Assembly (NCBI GenBank): GCA_034336665.1
Contig: CM067568.1
Span: forward strand, 39,908,770 to 39,972,769
Reading direction: 5' to 3'
Length of the DNA stretch: 64,000 bases
Source: Luscinia megarhynchos
Lineage: Eukaryota; Chordata; Aves; Passeriformes; Turdidae
Every line of letters starts with the position of its first letter. Positions within the stretch are counted from its first letter, which is position 1. Of the stretch, positions 49,235 to 60,981 are shown piece after piece. The notes under the pieces are model-generated. The model was not told the origin of the DNA. It made no database searches and saw only the letters and a list, made by a program, of their open reading frames with translations. The position numbers and the translations under genes are program-made.

Positions 49235-52200
49235 GTGAGTACCCGCGCGTCCTCCGGGCCGCAGTTCGCGTCTCCTGGCGAAGCGGGGAAGAGCCGCGGG
49301 CGCTCCTGCGGCTGAGGCCTTGCCCCAAGCAGCTTCCCCGCTTCCTCGGAGCTGCACTCTGGACGCCTCATCTTGAACTCTCCTGAGGTTTTCAGTGCTC
49401 TCTACCCTTAGCTCCTTCTTCCAGGAGCCGCCGTTCATTTTTCTGCGGCCTTATTGAAGCTTAGTGGTTTCCACTGGCATTCAAAGACCTTTAGAGTACA
49501 TCCTTCACGTCTTGTTGATGCTGCCATTTCTGAATGATTAATCTAAAAGTGCTTTGAGCTTCTCTATCATGGTGTTACTAGTCTTCTGACAGAATAGTTT
49601 TTGTGTGCCTGGTCTCACTCGCCAAAAACTAAAGGTGTGGGTATGAACCTAACGTTTTTGCCTGCTGTGGATTCAGACCCCATCCAGAGCACAGGGCTAA
49701 AAAACCAATAGCTTTGCAGGGTGCTGCCAATGCTTCTGTCGTTCTGGCTATTTATCTTCTGAGTCTATAGGTATCTAGTGCACTTTTTTAGAGATGAACA
49801 GTCAAAAAATGTATTTCTTTGCAGGTAAATTGCAGGCCATTGCTGAAAGTGTAAAGGTTCTGTCTGCTTGTGCTTCCCCACGTGAAGTAATCCTGTTAAA
49901 TTGAACTTCAGTTAGTGAGCTGATGAGTTCGCTCTCCACTGAGGATTAGTTTGGAAATGGAGAAAGTTTGAAACAGACTGGTTGTTTTTAACACTTGAAG
50001 CTTAGGTGCCTTCCAGTCATGTTTTTCCTCAAGCCCAGGTCAGACTGCATTTTTTTTTGTTGCAAAGTCTGGTAGCTTACTACAAACCTGCCTCCATCAC
50101 TGATTCAAGTGATGCAGATGTGTATGTTTAGATTCAGTGATTACTTGAGGAGTTTCATCAATGCTTAAAACCCAGAGGTACAGGAATCACCAGTGCAGGA
50201 CAGCCTAATTTAGACATCACTGTGATACTGAAATCAGGCAGTACCATGGAGGTGGTTTGGAAGTGTTGCCAGTTAGGCCTGATGATGAGAGTGGCTGAGC
50301 TGTTGTGAGCTTTTGAGTAGAGCTAAGGCACTTGGATATACCTGGCTTTTCCTCATTATCATCTGTTTATTGACAACTATCTTTTCTGACTGGCAAATTA
50401 TTTCTAAAAATAACTTTTTTCCTTTTCACTGCAGTTAGTGCTTGTCATTCTGAATTGCACTCTGCTTGCATAGTCTCTTAAGCAGCTGCTTTATCTTGCT
50501 GAATGTTTTTAAGTGCTACGGCCATTTAAATGTCAGTTCTGTTGTGACTGGCTCAATTAGTAGATAAATACTGCAGTTTGAAACTACTGTCTATACATTA
50601 TTTCAGGCTTCGACTATATCTTAAGATCATGATTTTTTGTTATTAGTGCTGGATTCAAATTGAAAGAGATATAAAACAGCCTTTGCTAGACCCCCCCATG
50701 CTGTCACTGACAGCCAATGTCTTACTGTGAAAAAGGCTCCTGAAACAGTAAGCGTGCCAATTCCTCTGATAATTTCTGAATCCTTAAATTCATTATCTGT
50801 GTAAAGTTTTGAACAGCCTATGTGAATATTTCCTATAGTAATTGCTATTTTTTTAAACTGGTAATTAGGACAGAGATACAGGCTTCCACAGACGTTATTG
50901 CTGGATTAAATTCTCAACTCCAGAAGATGTTCAGAATGTGTTACAGAAGGACCCCCACATTCTTGAAGGTTCCAAGGTAATGTGCTAATTCCTTTAATGA
51001 AGTAATGGGATGAGTTGACTCAAATTCTGCCTTCAACTGGACACAGTAACATGAAAATATTACATTATCTTTTCAAAGTGTGGTTAAGGATTTTGTCACT
51101 CAGCATGCTTTTAATGTTTTTATAATCAATACCACTTCTGTTTATTCCTTCCTCTCAGCTTGACTTGTTAGGGGTAAGATCATAGAGATACCAGCAAGAT
51201 GGCAGTAAAGAGACTAAAAAACTGCTATGCTAAAGTAATGCGAGTGCAGTAAAACTGTTTGGGATTTGCTGTGCAACTCATTTGCTGTTTGTAATGCAGG
51301 TTTCTGCAGGTGGGTTCCAACATCTGATCTGGATGTTGACTGGCAGAGGGAACAGGATAATGAAAGTGATGCTAAGCTTTGAACTTCAGTGAAATTTATT
51401 TTTCTTAAGCTGCCATTTCATACAGGAGACATCAGCTGCTTGCTTTGATGTGGTCAAGACAACTCTAAATTTGCTTTAGTCTAGGGTCTTCTCTCCAACT
51501 TTTTAAATGTTAGCAAAGGAAAAAATACAACACTTTGGCAAGCTCAGTGCATTGGTGTATGGTGTCAAGACAGTGTAATGGTCTAGTACACATACAAAAG
51601 TGTCTGTCCTTGCCTGGTCAGCTAGAGCCAGACAACTGTATTCTCCAGCTTCACTCCAGCATAGAAACAGAGCAAAGCTATCTCACTGCTTTCCCAACAT
51701 TTAGTGTGCAGTAGTGTTGACAGATAAGGAATAAAGAATGGTGAGTTAATGGCTGCCTGAATTCTTCAATATCCTTTTGACAAGTAAGTTTTTTATTTTG
51801 AGACTTTAAGTACTAGAAGATAGTAAAATGAATTGATGTGATGCAGTATTTTAATTGTGGTAAAGTATTTTGCTTGCCATAGTTCATACTGCTGCATAAG
51901 TCATCGTTGGTTGTGGTTCCTTCAGTACCTATTCCCAAGAACCACCAACCTGCCAGTTCCAACTGTGGTACAAAAATGGCAGCAGAAATTAAGACTCCTT
52001 AAACTGTGATTAAATTGGCAGTAGGCTGGTCCTTCATAAATTGTGCTGAACTAGGATCTTATCTGTATGCAATTACCAAATTTGGTATGAAATAGCATAG
52101 CATTTAGTGTCAATTTTCTGAAAATTTCTACTTTTTATTCTTGAAGCTGTAAGGATAGCCACATGCTATCTGCCTAGGCTTTAAAGACTATACTCTCACA

Positions 52201-52580
52201 AGAGGTGCAAGCTAAGAGGATTCTTTATAGTGAAATAAAAAGCAGAAGGCAAGCAGTAGTTAGTTCTTAAAAAATGCAGGCTCCTCTAGAATACATGAGC
52301 ACTTTTCCTACTTTTTTCTAGGCTAGGTTTAGACAATCACTTTTTAGTAATTCCAGTTGTGAAAGCACAAGCTTTTAAGATGCATTTTGCTGGTACAACT
52401 AGCAACTGCTGTGCATATATGCTCAACTTTCCTGTCAGGAAAGCCCTGGCTTGGGGCTTTTGAAATTGAATTGGTTATAAACGTATCTTCTGCTTTCTGT
52501 ATCAATGTTTTGGGTAATCAGAAATGAAAAGTAGCAAACCTTCTTGCCTAGCTAATTTCAATAATTTCCATTGTTTTCAG
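49235..52580 (+). other. SLIRP: SLIRP introns 2 and 3 (interrupted by exon 3 at 50869-50976)
   Basis: Intron 2 (49235-50868) and intron 3 (50977-52580) are AT-rich past the CpG island. I recognise no repeat, exon or RNA gene in them. Intron 1 (49019-49175) is only 157 bp and GC-rich. Confidence 0.8.
50869..50976 (+). CDS. SLIRP: SLIRP exon 3, residues 52-87
   Basis: The exon has 36 codons after AATTAG. It reads DRDTGFHRRYCWIKFSTPED, then VQNVLQKDPHILEGSK. DxxTGFHR...WIKF is the RNP1 strand region (human ETGFHRGLGWVQF). Here the Gly-Leu-Gly is replaced by Arg-Tyr-Cys. The donor GTAATG is at 50977. Confidence 0.94.
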
Positions 52581-52640
52581 CTCACTCTCAAACAGCAGAT
52601 CCGTAGAAGACGCAGTCAGAGAAAGAATCTGAGTGAGTGA
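52581..52640 (+). CDS. SLIRP: SLIRP exon 4 (last), residues 88-106
   Basis: After TTTTCAG the exon encodes LTLKQQIRRRRSQRKNLSE and a TGA stop at 52638-52640. The first residues form the last RRM strand. The tail carries RRRR and no acidic stretch, whereas the human tail is PKLPQTSDDEKKDF. The splice sites and the following poly(A) signal support this as the true last exon. Confidence 0.88.
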   Translation, partial: LTLKQQIRRRRSQRKNLSE

Positions 52641-52655
52641 GTGGTGGAAGGAGGC

Positions 52656-52661
52656 TTTATT
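52656..52661 (-). terminator. SNW1: Candidate SNW1 poly(A) signal AATAAA
   Basis: TTTATT on the plus strand reads AATAAA on the minus strand. It is the first canonical minus-strand signal I find beyond the SNW1 stop codon (53178-53176) and would give a 3' UTR of about 530 nt. It lies inside the SLIRP 3' UTR, so the two mRNAs would overlap. A non-canonical signal nearer the stop cannot be excluded. Confidence 0.5.
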
Positions 52662-52683
52662 TTACTAAACGTAAAGAAACTAA

Positions 52684-52689
52684 AATAAA
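52684..52689 (+). terminator. SLIRP: SLIRP poly(A) signal AATAAA
   Basis: AATAAA lies 44 nt after the SLIRP stop codon and gives a very short 3' UTR ending near 52700-52710. It is the first canonical signal downstream of the stop. Confidence 0.8.
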
Positions 52690-53175
52690 GATTATTGAGA
52701 AACTATGAATGAGTACTTGCTTTAAAACAGAATCCAGCTGTTTCCCCTCCCTTGTTGAACTAAACTGTATAGCCACACTAAAACACTGAATCATTAATAT
52801 CCCAGCATCTGTTACAGCATATGACGATCATTATATACAGAAGGAAAGCTTTTAACAGATTAAGTCAAAGCTTTAGCTACCTACAAAAACTTAAGCTGTA
52901 GGAAGGGGACTACATTCTTACCCTTAGATGCTGGGCAATGGGAAATCAGCCAAGTCAGAGAACTTGCTAAAGAACAATTAATTCCCTTATGAAATGTTTC
53001 AGTCTTCTCTCTCCTCGGGTAGCTGAAGAATTAGTATGTGTATATATCCACACGGCCAGAGTTGTGAACTGTTGTGTTACAATGCCATCCTCCTGTACAC
53101 CCAATATTAAAAATCCTTTTTGCATGAAGTCCAAGATTGCAGTCCATTTCCCTACCTCTCAATGAGCAGAGGCAT

Positions 53176-53380
53176 TCAGTCCTTCCTCCTCTTTTTGCTC
53201 TCATGCTCATGTTCCTTAGGGCGGCTGCTGTCTGATGGCCGTTTAGAACCACCATGTTGCTTAGCTTCTTCCAGAAACTTGTCCAAACCAAATGGATCCT
53301 CCTCAAATTGAACTGGTCCATCTCTGCCCCTGCCTCTGGTGTTACGGTCCGAGTTGGAAAACTCTTTGTCAGGAACAAAC
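53176..53380 (-). CDS. SNW1: SNW1 exon 14 (last), C-terminus
   Basis: The exon completes an arginine codon and encodes FVPDKEFSNSDRNTRGRGRD, then GPVQFEEDPFGLDKFLEEAK and HGGSKRPSDSSRPKEHEHES, ending KKRRKD and TGA at 53178-53176. The basic end matches the nuclear localisation-like KKRRKE tail of human SNW1. The acceptor is CAG at 53383-53381. Confidence 0.97.
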
Positions 53381-53449
53381 CTGCAGGACAAGATGATACT
53401 CAGTTGACTGGGTACTAATTTAAAATATTTCTTAAATTTATTTCCTCAC

Positions 53450-53613
53450 CTGTTGGTCTTTATTCGAGCCTCTAGATCATCACCATACATGTCCTTATCC
53501 ACATTTTTACTTGGCCTGTAGATATTTTGGGCCATATCCTTGCCACTTCTCCAAGGCTGGTCATAAACATTATAAATTTCATCCTCTCCTCCAGCAAAGC
53601 CACTGTCCATCCC
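53450..53613 (-). CDS. SNW1: SNW1 exon 13
   Basis: The exon encodes GMDSGFAGGEDEIYNVYDQP, then WRSGKDMAQNIYRPSKNVDK and DMYGDDLEARIKTN. The acceptor is CAG at 53616-53614 and the donor GTGAGG at 53449. An upstream ATG in the same frame near 53640 lies in the intron and is not used. Confidence 0.97.
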
Positions 53614-54623
53614 CTGTGAAGAAACAGCAGAACAGCACAAGTTAATTGACTAAATGTCACCTGACTTTTTTAACAACACAATACACTGATGATGTTACAT
53701 AGTTACACAAAGATGACACAGTGTGATTTACGATTGATTTCAAATGAGTCCAAGCACTTAATGAGGACATGAGTAGGTTTCAGTCTGGGATTAAGTCCAG
53801 AGAACATGACACTACAAGCCTCAGTCCTACTCTTCCAGATAGCAACAGGAAGGATTGCAGGCCATCCACGTTTCAGAATAATGGATCATTTCAGTCTGCC
53901 CTGAAAGTACAGCTGTCTGTAATAGCTAAGTACAACCATAAAGAAATGTGTATTATTCAGAATTTCTGGAAAACATGATTTAAGCTGACTGATCCAAATC
54001 ACACAGAGGCTTATAAAAACTCTGAAAGTAGAAGTGTCTGCTTTTTCATTTTTGGTTCATCAGCTTTCCCTTCTTGCCTGCAAGTCTTTCACTGGAGACA
54101 TGAAAGAGTGTGATTGACAAACTGCAGGTCTATTGAGGGATTTGCTGAAGCCAAATCTATTTTATCATCTCTGAATAGTCTGAAATTCAGGGAAAATAAA
54201 TGTTACTGTTAACTGTTTATATCTTCACGGTATTAACACAAGCAGTAATGGGAATAGAAAGTATTTACTTGCTCTCTCTGAAAGCAGATTTCCTATTCAG
54301 TCAGTACTTTTGTACAAGAGAAGAAAATGAGGTCACTGCAGCTTGAAAGCAAAATAGTTTTTCTCCCCACTCCCAAGTGAGAAAAATCACAACAAAAACG
54401 CTTTAATCCAGCTACACACTTAGAATATTCAATTTTTTTTTTCTGCATAGGCTCTGGATAAAGGAAATCAATAGTTTCCTAATCACTTATGTAAAGAATT
54501 TTATTTTTTAATGTATCACACCAACCATGAGAACAGGCTCCCTTTAGTATTCTAGCTGTACCCACAAAGGAAGGATGAGCATGTTCTCATAGAAAGCTGC
54601 ACAGCTGTGAAATGGTACTTTAC

Positions 54624-54741
54624 CTTGCTCTGGTTGAACAGCCTCTGGTCATATTGGATTTCATTGGATGGCCTGGGGTTGGGCACCCCCAGGGCAATAA
54701 CTTCACTGATATCTCTGTTCTCATTTCTTTGCAGCTTTGAC
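54624..54741 (-). CDS. SNW1: SNW1 exon 12
   Basis: The exon encodes SKLQRNENRDISEVIALGVP then NPRPSNEIQYDQRLFNQSK. It is almost identical to human; the visible differences are PRP for PRT and EIQ for EVQ. The acceptor is CAG at 54744-54742 and the donor GTAAAG at 54623. Confidence 0.97.
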
Positions 54742-55555
54742 CTGAGTTAAAAATTTGAAAGTTTTATGAGGTCAGTAAACCATACTTGTTGACATGCTCA
54801 ATTGCAACCTGATCGTGTATTCCTTGCTAACGATTTGCCTCAGGAGCCAGATTTTGACTGTTGTTTTTCCTTACTAGGTAACATTTAAAATTTGTCTCCT
54901 GGCAAAGGAAACATTTGGAAAAGTTATGTTCAGCTGGGCATGACATTTAAATTTGCTTTCCACTATCTGCAATTCACATCAAGCTGACTTGGTCTAAAAT
55001 GTCATATTTATTTTTTGCAAGAATCAGTGTAATTATATTCTGGAAAGGCCGAGCAATCCAATTTCAACTTATTAGAGATTTTAAGCATCCAGAAACCATT
55101 TGCACTCAGAAATCCCAGTAGCTTCAGCTAGTAAGATACTTCAGCCTCCCTTCATAAATCTAAGATTGCTTAAAATTAACAGTTTCAAGAAACAAACCCA
55201 CTATTGATAACTTTGGTCTCACCAAAATTACAAGATTCAGGTTTCAATCTTTGCTGTCAACTTGTTAATTAAACCTGAACATACTGAAGTCCAGGTAAAG
55301 AAAAATCCACCCAAAACCAACACAGCACACCCCTCTCTCCCATTCATGTGGAATATTCTATGTTTTGAAAACAGTACTGCAATATTTTAACACAGTAATG
55401 TCTTTTCACACAATGAACGAGCTGTGCTTCATACCACTGAATATCTCCACAAGATACAAATTCGGGCACTTACATCAAGAAAAGGAACGCCCAGTAACAG
55501 ATTCTCTAGTGGGGAAGCCAGTGCAGGAATAAACCAGGGTTTTTTTGCGACTCAC

Positions 55556-55652
55556 CTTTTATCAGGGGCTGCCCGGGAAAGATTTCTGTCATGCTGTCTC
55601 TCTTTGCGCCTGTCATGTCTGATTTCGTCTCTTTCTCTAGCTTCTCCATCCT
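55556..55652 (-). CDS. SNW1: SNW1 exon 11
   Basis: The exon encodes EDGEARERDEIRHDRRKERQ then HDRNLSRAAPDK and a split arginine codon. The acceptor is CAG at 55655-55653 and the donor GTGAGT at 55555. Confidence 0.96.
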
Positions 55653-56034
55653 CTGAACAAGTACAACATTGCTCATTATAGACAACTACTTGAAGTTTGA
55701 ATAAATTATGCCACAGACACTGGCACAGTAATTCAATTCAGTATTCTTTTTACAGAAGTGTAGTGAACCTCAGCACTATTTAAAATGCTACACTTTATTT
55801 AAACTGAAGACACAAACACTAGGGCTTTCTTAAGCAAAAGACTGTCCTTGGTAAGTCAAAGCAGATATATCTTAATAACTATGTTCTTCCAACTTACAAG
55901 AGCTGAGAATAATTGTCCATAGGAATTAATATCCTAAAACATTTACGTATCATTATATCATAATTCTAAGCATAAAAATATCATTGAATTATGCAGGGAT
56001 TTAAGTGTTTTGAAGAACATTCAGTGATGCAGTA

Positions 56035-56830
56035 TGAATCAGAAAATCACTCGGGTTGGGAGGGAGTCAAATTCACAACCTCCTGCTATCAATACTGAAT
56101 TCAAACCAGATTGGTTGGGGCTTTTTCCCACTCATGTGAGGAAAACCTGCAAGGATAGACTGACAGATTTCCTAGGCAACCTGTTCCACTGCTGTTTTGT
56201 CGTCATGGTGAATATTTTTTTCCTGACACATAGTTGAAACCTCCTGCTTCAACTCTTGACCACTGTCTCACTCTTGCACCATGCAACTTGGTGAAGAGCT
56301 GTGATCATCATTTAGGAATCATTGTGGGAGGACCTTGTGGGTAACCTTCCCATTATCTGGCCCCAATGGCACATCATCTCCCAGCAGAACAAGCCTTATT
56401 CTCTCAGCATCTCCTGAACACGCAGTTACTCAAGCCCCATGACCATTCCTTCCACTGCATTGACTCCCATTTATCAATGTCTTTCTTGTACCTGGAGGCC
56501 CCATAACTGCACAAAGTATTCCAGATGCAGTCTAAAATTATTACTTCCCTTGACTTACTGGTTACACTCCTGCAGATGCAGCTTTGTATGCCCTTAGCGT
56601 TACTGCTGCCAGGGCACACTGCTGGCTTATATTCAGCACATTGTCCACTACAACTCCTGGGTCCTTTCCAACAGAGTGGCTCTCCAGCTGGCCAGCCCCC
56701 AGCCTGCTGGTAAGAGGCTAGCACATCCCAGCTGCAGGATTTGGCATTATATGATCATATCCCTCCACCTTCTGGAGATCGTAACTGCTCTCAAAGTTCA
56801 TCATCCTGATCTTTGAAGTGTAATTTCAAC
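56035..56830 (-). mobile_element. CR1 LINE remnant, about 0.8 kb, minus orientation
   Basis: On the plus strand it starts ATCACTCGGGTTGGGAGGGA, then GGCAACCTGTTCCACTGC, then TGGAGGCCCCATAACTGCAC and a GTATTCCAGATGCAGTCTAA block. It ends with TGGCTCTCCAGCTGGCCAGC and AGGATTTGGCATTATATG. This is the reverse-complement order of a CR1 3' region. It is heavily mutated, lies in SNW1 intron 10 in the same direction as the gene, and encodes no intact protein. Confidence 0.85.
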
Positions 56831-57310
56831 CACAACGTAAGACTTGTCACAATGGAGACAATTTAGTTAAGATGGCAGCAGGGTTTATTGGGGCCTACCG
56901 GCCAACAAAACTGCAGCTCTGCAAGATCAGTTATAACAGTGTAAGAGCCAGAATATTGCATGTACCACCTTGGAAAACTTAAAGATTGTTAAGTTCTTCT
57001 AGACAAAGCTGCTTTTCATCTGCAATAAGCTTAAAAAATTAGTTTAGAACTGTCCATGAAAGCCCTCACTTGCACTGATGCATTATTAACTCCAAAATTC
57101 TCAAGTGTCCTAAACCTGTATATACCAACATACTAATGTGAGGTTCAAACCTGCATCCCATCAAACCAGCCAGTGAATTAACCAATAAAGACATGAACTG
57201 ATGTCATGCTTATAAATTTCTGCTGGTATTTAGTCTCCAATTATTGCTCCAAACCCAACTTCAGAGTGTAAAAAAAAAAGCCATAGCGTCTAAATAACAA
57301 AGAGCTGTAC

Positions 57311-57452
57311 CTTTTTCAACGTGGGTTTTGATCCCTGCTCTTCTCTCCCTGGCTTTCTGAGCCATTTCTCTGAGCTTTTCCTCGTGTTTCTCCTTTTCTT
57401 TCTGAGCCATCTTCCTCTCCACCTGGGCACGCATCTCTACTGCCTCACGAGC
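57311..57452 (-). CDS. SNW1: SNW1 exon 10 (charged helix)
   Basis: The exon encodes AREAVEMRAQVERKMAQKEK, then EKHEEKLREMAQKARERRAG and IKTHVEK. It is a continuous, highly charged helix typical of the part of SKIP that lies along other spliceosome proteins. The acceptor is CAG at 57455-57453 and the donor GTACAG at 57310. Confidence 0.97.
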
Positions 57453-57799
57453 CTGCACAAATAAGACACGGTTAAAAATACAGCAAGCGTAGCACCTGGA
57501 ATACAAGAGATCTGTCATGGAGTTAGCCAGTAAACAGGACAGAAATGAAGTCAAAATAGGAAGCTTAAAGCCCATCAGCCACAGCAGTTAGAGCTGAGAA
57601 ACAAGACCCATGACTTCCAATAACTTAACCCACGCTGAGCCCATGATTCAGAGATAGTGGGGATAAGGCCTTAAGTCTTGAGTTAGCAAAGAAGCAGGAC
57701 AAATCAAAAAGCTATAGCCTATTCACAGCTGATTTTCTGAAGGAAATTAACATACAAAGATGGCAAAACTATATGGAACAAAGCAGTTTAAAGAACTAC

Positions 57800-57916
57800 C
57801 TTTCTGTCAGCAATGTAGAGGGCCTCAGCAAGTTTGGCGAAGTTTTCATTAATATGAACAGTCTGCAATCCTCTGCCATCTGCAGCCAGACGCTTATCTA
57901 ATGGAATGGTGTAACC
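57800..57916 (-). CDS. SNW1: SNW1 exon 9
   Basis: This 39-codon exon encodes GYTIPLDKRLAADGRGLQTV then HINENFAKLAEALYIADRK, the end of the SKIP domain. The acceptor is TAG at 57919-57917 and the donor GTAG at 57799. Confidence 0.97.
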
Positions 57917-59173
57917 CTACAGTGGAAACAGAGAGACAGTTAATCATAGAAACAGTATTTGCAATAACAAGCATTATTATATTTGTTGTGTAAGAATACA
58001 AAAACACATACAAAATTCACAGCCCATCATTATTATGCCTCAATGGATCTCCTTTTCATATATACTTCAAATTCTTGCCAGGTAATACAAAGCTACACTC
58101 CAATTCCACCCTCCCACCAAATCTGAATCACAGCTTCCCTTCAAGGTTCATCTTAGGACAAAAGACAGCTTTCAAGCAATAAAGTCTACTTTTTGCTTTT
58201 TGTTAAGAACTACAGATAATAGCTTCTCTAGTCTCTAAGCTGTTTTACCATACTGTGCTTAAAAATTGTTTTACCAGAACTGTTTCCATACCTGTTAAGA
58301 GATGAGCTGATTCAAAATGAGAAAGAAAGGGACAAGGCAGCCAGCAAAAGTAAAACACACTAAATACCAATTTGGTTTTCCAAAGCTCAAATTCAAAATT
58401 ATTTATAGATTATATTTTAAGATTTTTTTAGTGAGCTTTACAAAATTTTTGCTTTGGTATTAGCATCTGTAACCTAAAATCTGATCTCCAAATTAGCATC
58501 AGACCCAGTTAGACAGCTGTGTTGGGGTAGGAAAAAAAAAGTAACATCCAAACATGCAGCTTTTCCTTCCTCCAATTGAAGAGGCTGTCTCAGGACAGTT
58601 TAGTATGTTTCAGAATGATTAGACCAGTTACTGCAGCAAATAAGTTCTCTCCTCTCTAGAACATAAACTTAATGACTGATAAAAATCAAAGGGACAGGAA
58701 ATACCCAAATAAAAATAGCTAGCTGACCAGTGATAAAAATTGGGTAATGAAAGAATGCAACAAGGAAAACTTTCCAGAAATATGGACTACAGTATTAAAA
58801 AGAAACATGCTTGGGTCTCTGATACTCTGCTTTTTTTCAGTTTAGATGGCTTTACTGTGCGACCTTGAGAGATTTTGACTTTGGACTGCACTATTATGGG
58901 GATTTTAACTGATAAAATTTTTTCCTCTGAAAATTTATAATCTCTGCCATGAAGTAACATATTCACCCTCCATTCTATACTCTCAATTGGACAACCCTTA
59001 TATGCCAAACTGAAGAAAAACTAACTGTATAATCATGTGTTCTCCATGCTGGAAGCAGCCAGTTTACCTAACTCTAGATGTTTAAAATCACTATTATTCA
59101 AGCTTAAATCATTCACAGAAGTTTGCCATCAGGGTGCAACATTAGAAAAATACATTTATGACAACTTAATTAC

Positions 59174-59239
59174 CTTTGCATTTTTCCAGTTTGAAATGCA
59201 CGGAGGAATTTTCCACTCTTGCTGCTCTTTCACAGTCAT
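59174..59239 (-). CDS. SNW1: SNW1 exon 8 (SNW signature)
   Basis: This 22-codon exon encodes MTVKEQQEWKIPPCISNWKN then AK. The S-N-W triplet gives the family its name. The acceptor is CAG at 59242-59240 and the donor GTAAT at 59173, phase 0. Confidence 0.97.
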
Positions 59240-59403
59240 CTGATTTAAGAGAAGAAGCAAAGTCATCTTCAGATTTACAGTAAAAGGAAATACTATTTTC
59301 TTTCTCAAAGGTAGCTATTGAAATGAAACTATTGAAGTAAGTTAGAGTAGAAAGTTCAGGATTCCATAACAAAATCCCAACTCTTCTTGGCAGCAGTAAG
59401 ATT

Positions 59404-59525
59404 TCAGAATTAAGGAATGGTTTGATTGGAAGGGACCTTAGTGATCAGCTGGTTCCAAACCCTCTGCCATGGGATCTATCTTTGCCAACACCGAATAAAG
59501 TCCTGACAGCTCTTCAGCATCCTCT
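59404..59525 (-). mobile_element. CR1 LINE fragment, 3' end, minus orientation
   Basis: GAATGGTTTGATTGGAAGGG, then ACCTTAGTGATCAGCTGGTTCC and AACCCTCTGCCATGGGATC, the reverse complement of a CR1 3' terminus. It lies in SNW1 intron 7. Confidence 0.8.
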
Positions 59526-60027
59526 TAAGCTTTAATCACACAGGCAGTAACTCAGAACCAGCTTGTTAACATCTGCACATTTAGCAGCTGTTCAAGCTGT
59601 ACCAAACTGATGAACCACCACTACTCATCTCTCAGAAGGAGCTAACCCTTAATGACACAAGCTAGTGTTATTAAGGAATAGCTTAACAGTGTTGTCTAAA
59701 AGCAACATTAAGAGTACCCAGGCTAAAGCCTTGGTCAACTCATTCATGCCATGAACAAATTCAGCAGTGCAGCCCTACATAATATATATGAGACATCTAC
59801 TCAATCTTTGACATGATAATTGAAAAGACAGCTACTTTCAGAAGTGCCCAAATAAAAAAAGAAAAAAAAAACCCAAACAAAAAGACTGCACTGGGCACCA
59901 AGTTTATAATTTAGTATCACATCAAAAGATTAGTAAGGAGAAAGTATACAGAAATGAACTAGATCAAAGAAGAATTTGTGAACCCACCTAAGCATTCAAA
60001 ACTGAGAACAGCTATGGTATTTCATAC

Positions 60028-60097
60028 CTTTCTACTTGGAGAGTGCATTACAGGTGCTGGAGGAGATGGTGGTCCTCGTGGAATCTTCTTGTTAATT
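60028..60097 (-). CDS. SNW1: SNW1 exon 7
   Basis: This 70-nt exon encodes INKKIPRGPPSPPAPVMHSP then SRK, the proline-rich segment of the SKIP domain. The acceptor is CAG at 60100-60098 and the donor GTATG at 60027, phase 0. Confidence 0.96.
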
Positions 60098-60196
60098 CTG
60101 AGCAATTAAGAAAGCAATTACAATTGCAATCAGCATGTTGCACAGAAACACACTTCAGAATCTTCTATTTGCCAAGAAGAAGCTGTGAATACTTAC

Positions 60197-60301
60197 TTGA
60201 ATCTTGGAGGCTCCATAGGGTCCTTCTGCATTTCCACCATCCGAATAACTCTCTGTTTTGCTCCAGAGTTGAACGCAACTCCTTGCTGAGATGGTGTGTA
60301 C
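60197..60301 (-). CDS. SNW1: SNW1 exon 6
   Basis: The exon completes the arginine codon and encodes YTPSQQGVAFNSGAKQRVIR then MVEMQKDPMEPPRF. This is the core of the SKIP domain. The last lysine codon is split (AA|A). The acceptor is CAG at 60304-60302 and the donor GTAAGT at 60196. Confidence 0.96.
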
Positions 60302-60981
60302 CTGAATAAAACAGGTACCTGAGCTGTGCTCAGCTCTCTGCACACAGTTACATATTCCTTTCCCACCTCCATCTTTACTCAGTTCACTGCTCCAGCTGTG
60401 GTTTCAATTTATCCACAACAGTTAAGACTACCCCACCAGGAATGTCAGCAGCAGGTAATGGCATAGGTGATACTGCACTGAGTGCAGACTCAGTTACACC
60501 CGACAGAATGTAACTTTTCTTCAAGGCTATATTCTCCTGTTTCAGAACCAGAAGAACAAGAAGTACAGTACACATAGCTTGTCACAAAACTCCCTACCTA
60601 TGTCTGTGAACCTCCAGTGTCTTCTTACTGTTCATTAAGAACCTTATCACATACTTTTTTTCTTCAGAATTAACCTCAAGCCAAGTGTAACTCTGCCATA
60701 AAATTTTTCCGTGTTTGAACAGGAAATCATCATAAATATCAGCCTCCTCACAATTCCAGTTGTTTCCAACTGCTCATTTTCTGTGAAGGAAGAACTTTGC
60801 TACATATCTTCTTGTGGCGTGAAACTTGCAGTAAATACTTTGCTTTCTGGGTAGCATCATTAATAGTGATCCCTGGCAAATCTGTGTTTTGTTGCTAAAA
60901 CAATAACCCCTCCAAAGTGCCATAACTCCATAGTCCATTTTGTATATCACATTACCTTACACAAACACCAGCACTACATAC

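Larger units (their letters stand above)
48420..49330. promoter_or_regulatory. CpG island with bidirectional ALKBH1/SLIRP promoter
   Basis: This GC- and CpG-rich block contains exon 1 of ALKBH1 (minus) and exons 1-2 of SLIRP (plus). The two start codons (48858 and 48925) are separated by 66 bp (48859-48924). That interval holds a GC box (GGGGCGGGGC near 48871), a CCGGCC duplicate and a C/T-rich tract (CCCTCCCTCTCTCC), with no TATA box or CCAAT box. Both 5' UTRs must be very short or the transcripts must overlap at their 5' ends. Confidence 0.9.
48925..52689 (+). other. SLIRP: SLIRP gene, complete coding region (four exons, 106 residues)
   Basis: SLIRP is an SRA stem-loop-interacting RNA-binding protein. 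In vertebrates it is mainly mitochondrial, partners LRPPRC and stabilises mitochondrial mRNAs. It was first described as a nuclear-receptor co-repressor binding the SRA RNA. The four exons (94, 59, 108 and 60 nt) join in frame to 106 residues, against 109 in human. The body is a single RRM. The basic N-terminus (RAAARRSRQ) suits a mitochondrial targeting peptide. The C-terminal 19 residues are arginine-rich, unlike the acidic human tail. A poly(A) signal follows at 52684-52689. Confidence 0.94.

Noticed and set aside
48391..49438. Long open frames on both strands (up to 269 codons) around the ALKBH1/SLIRP promoter
   Set aside because: Same CpG-island artefact. They run through splice donors and include the real exons only as fragments.
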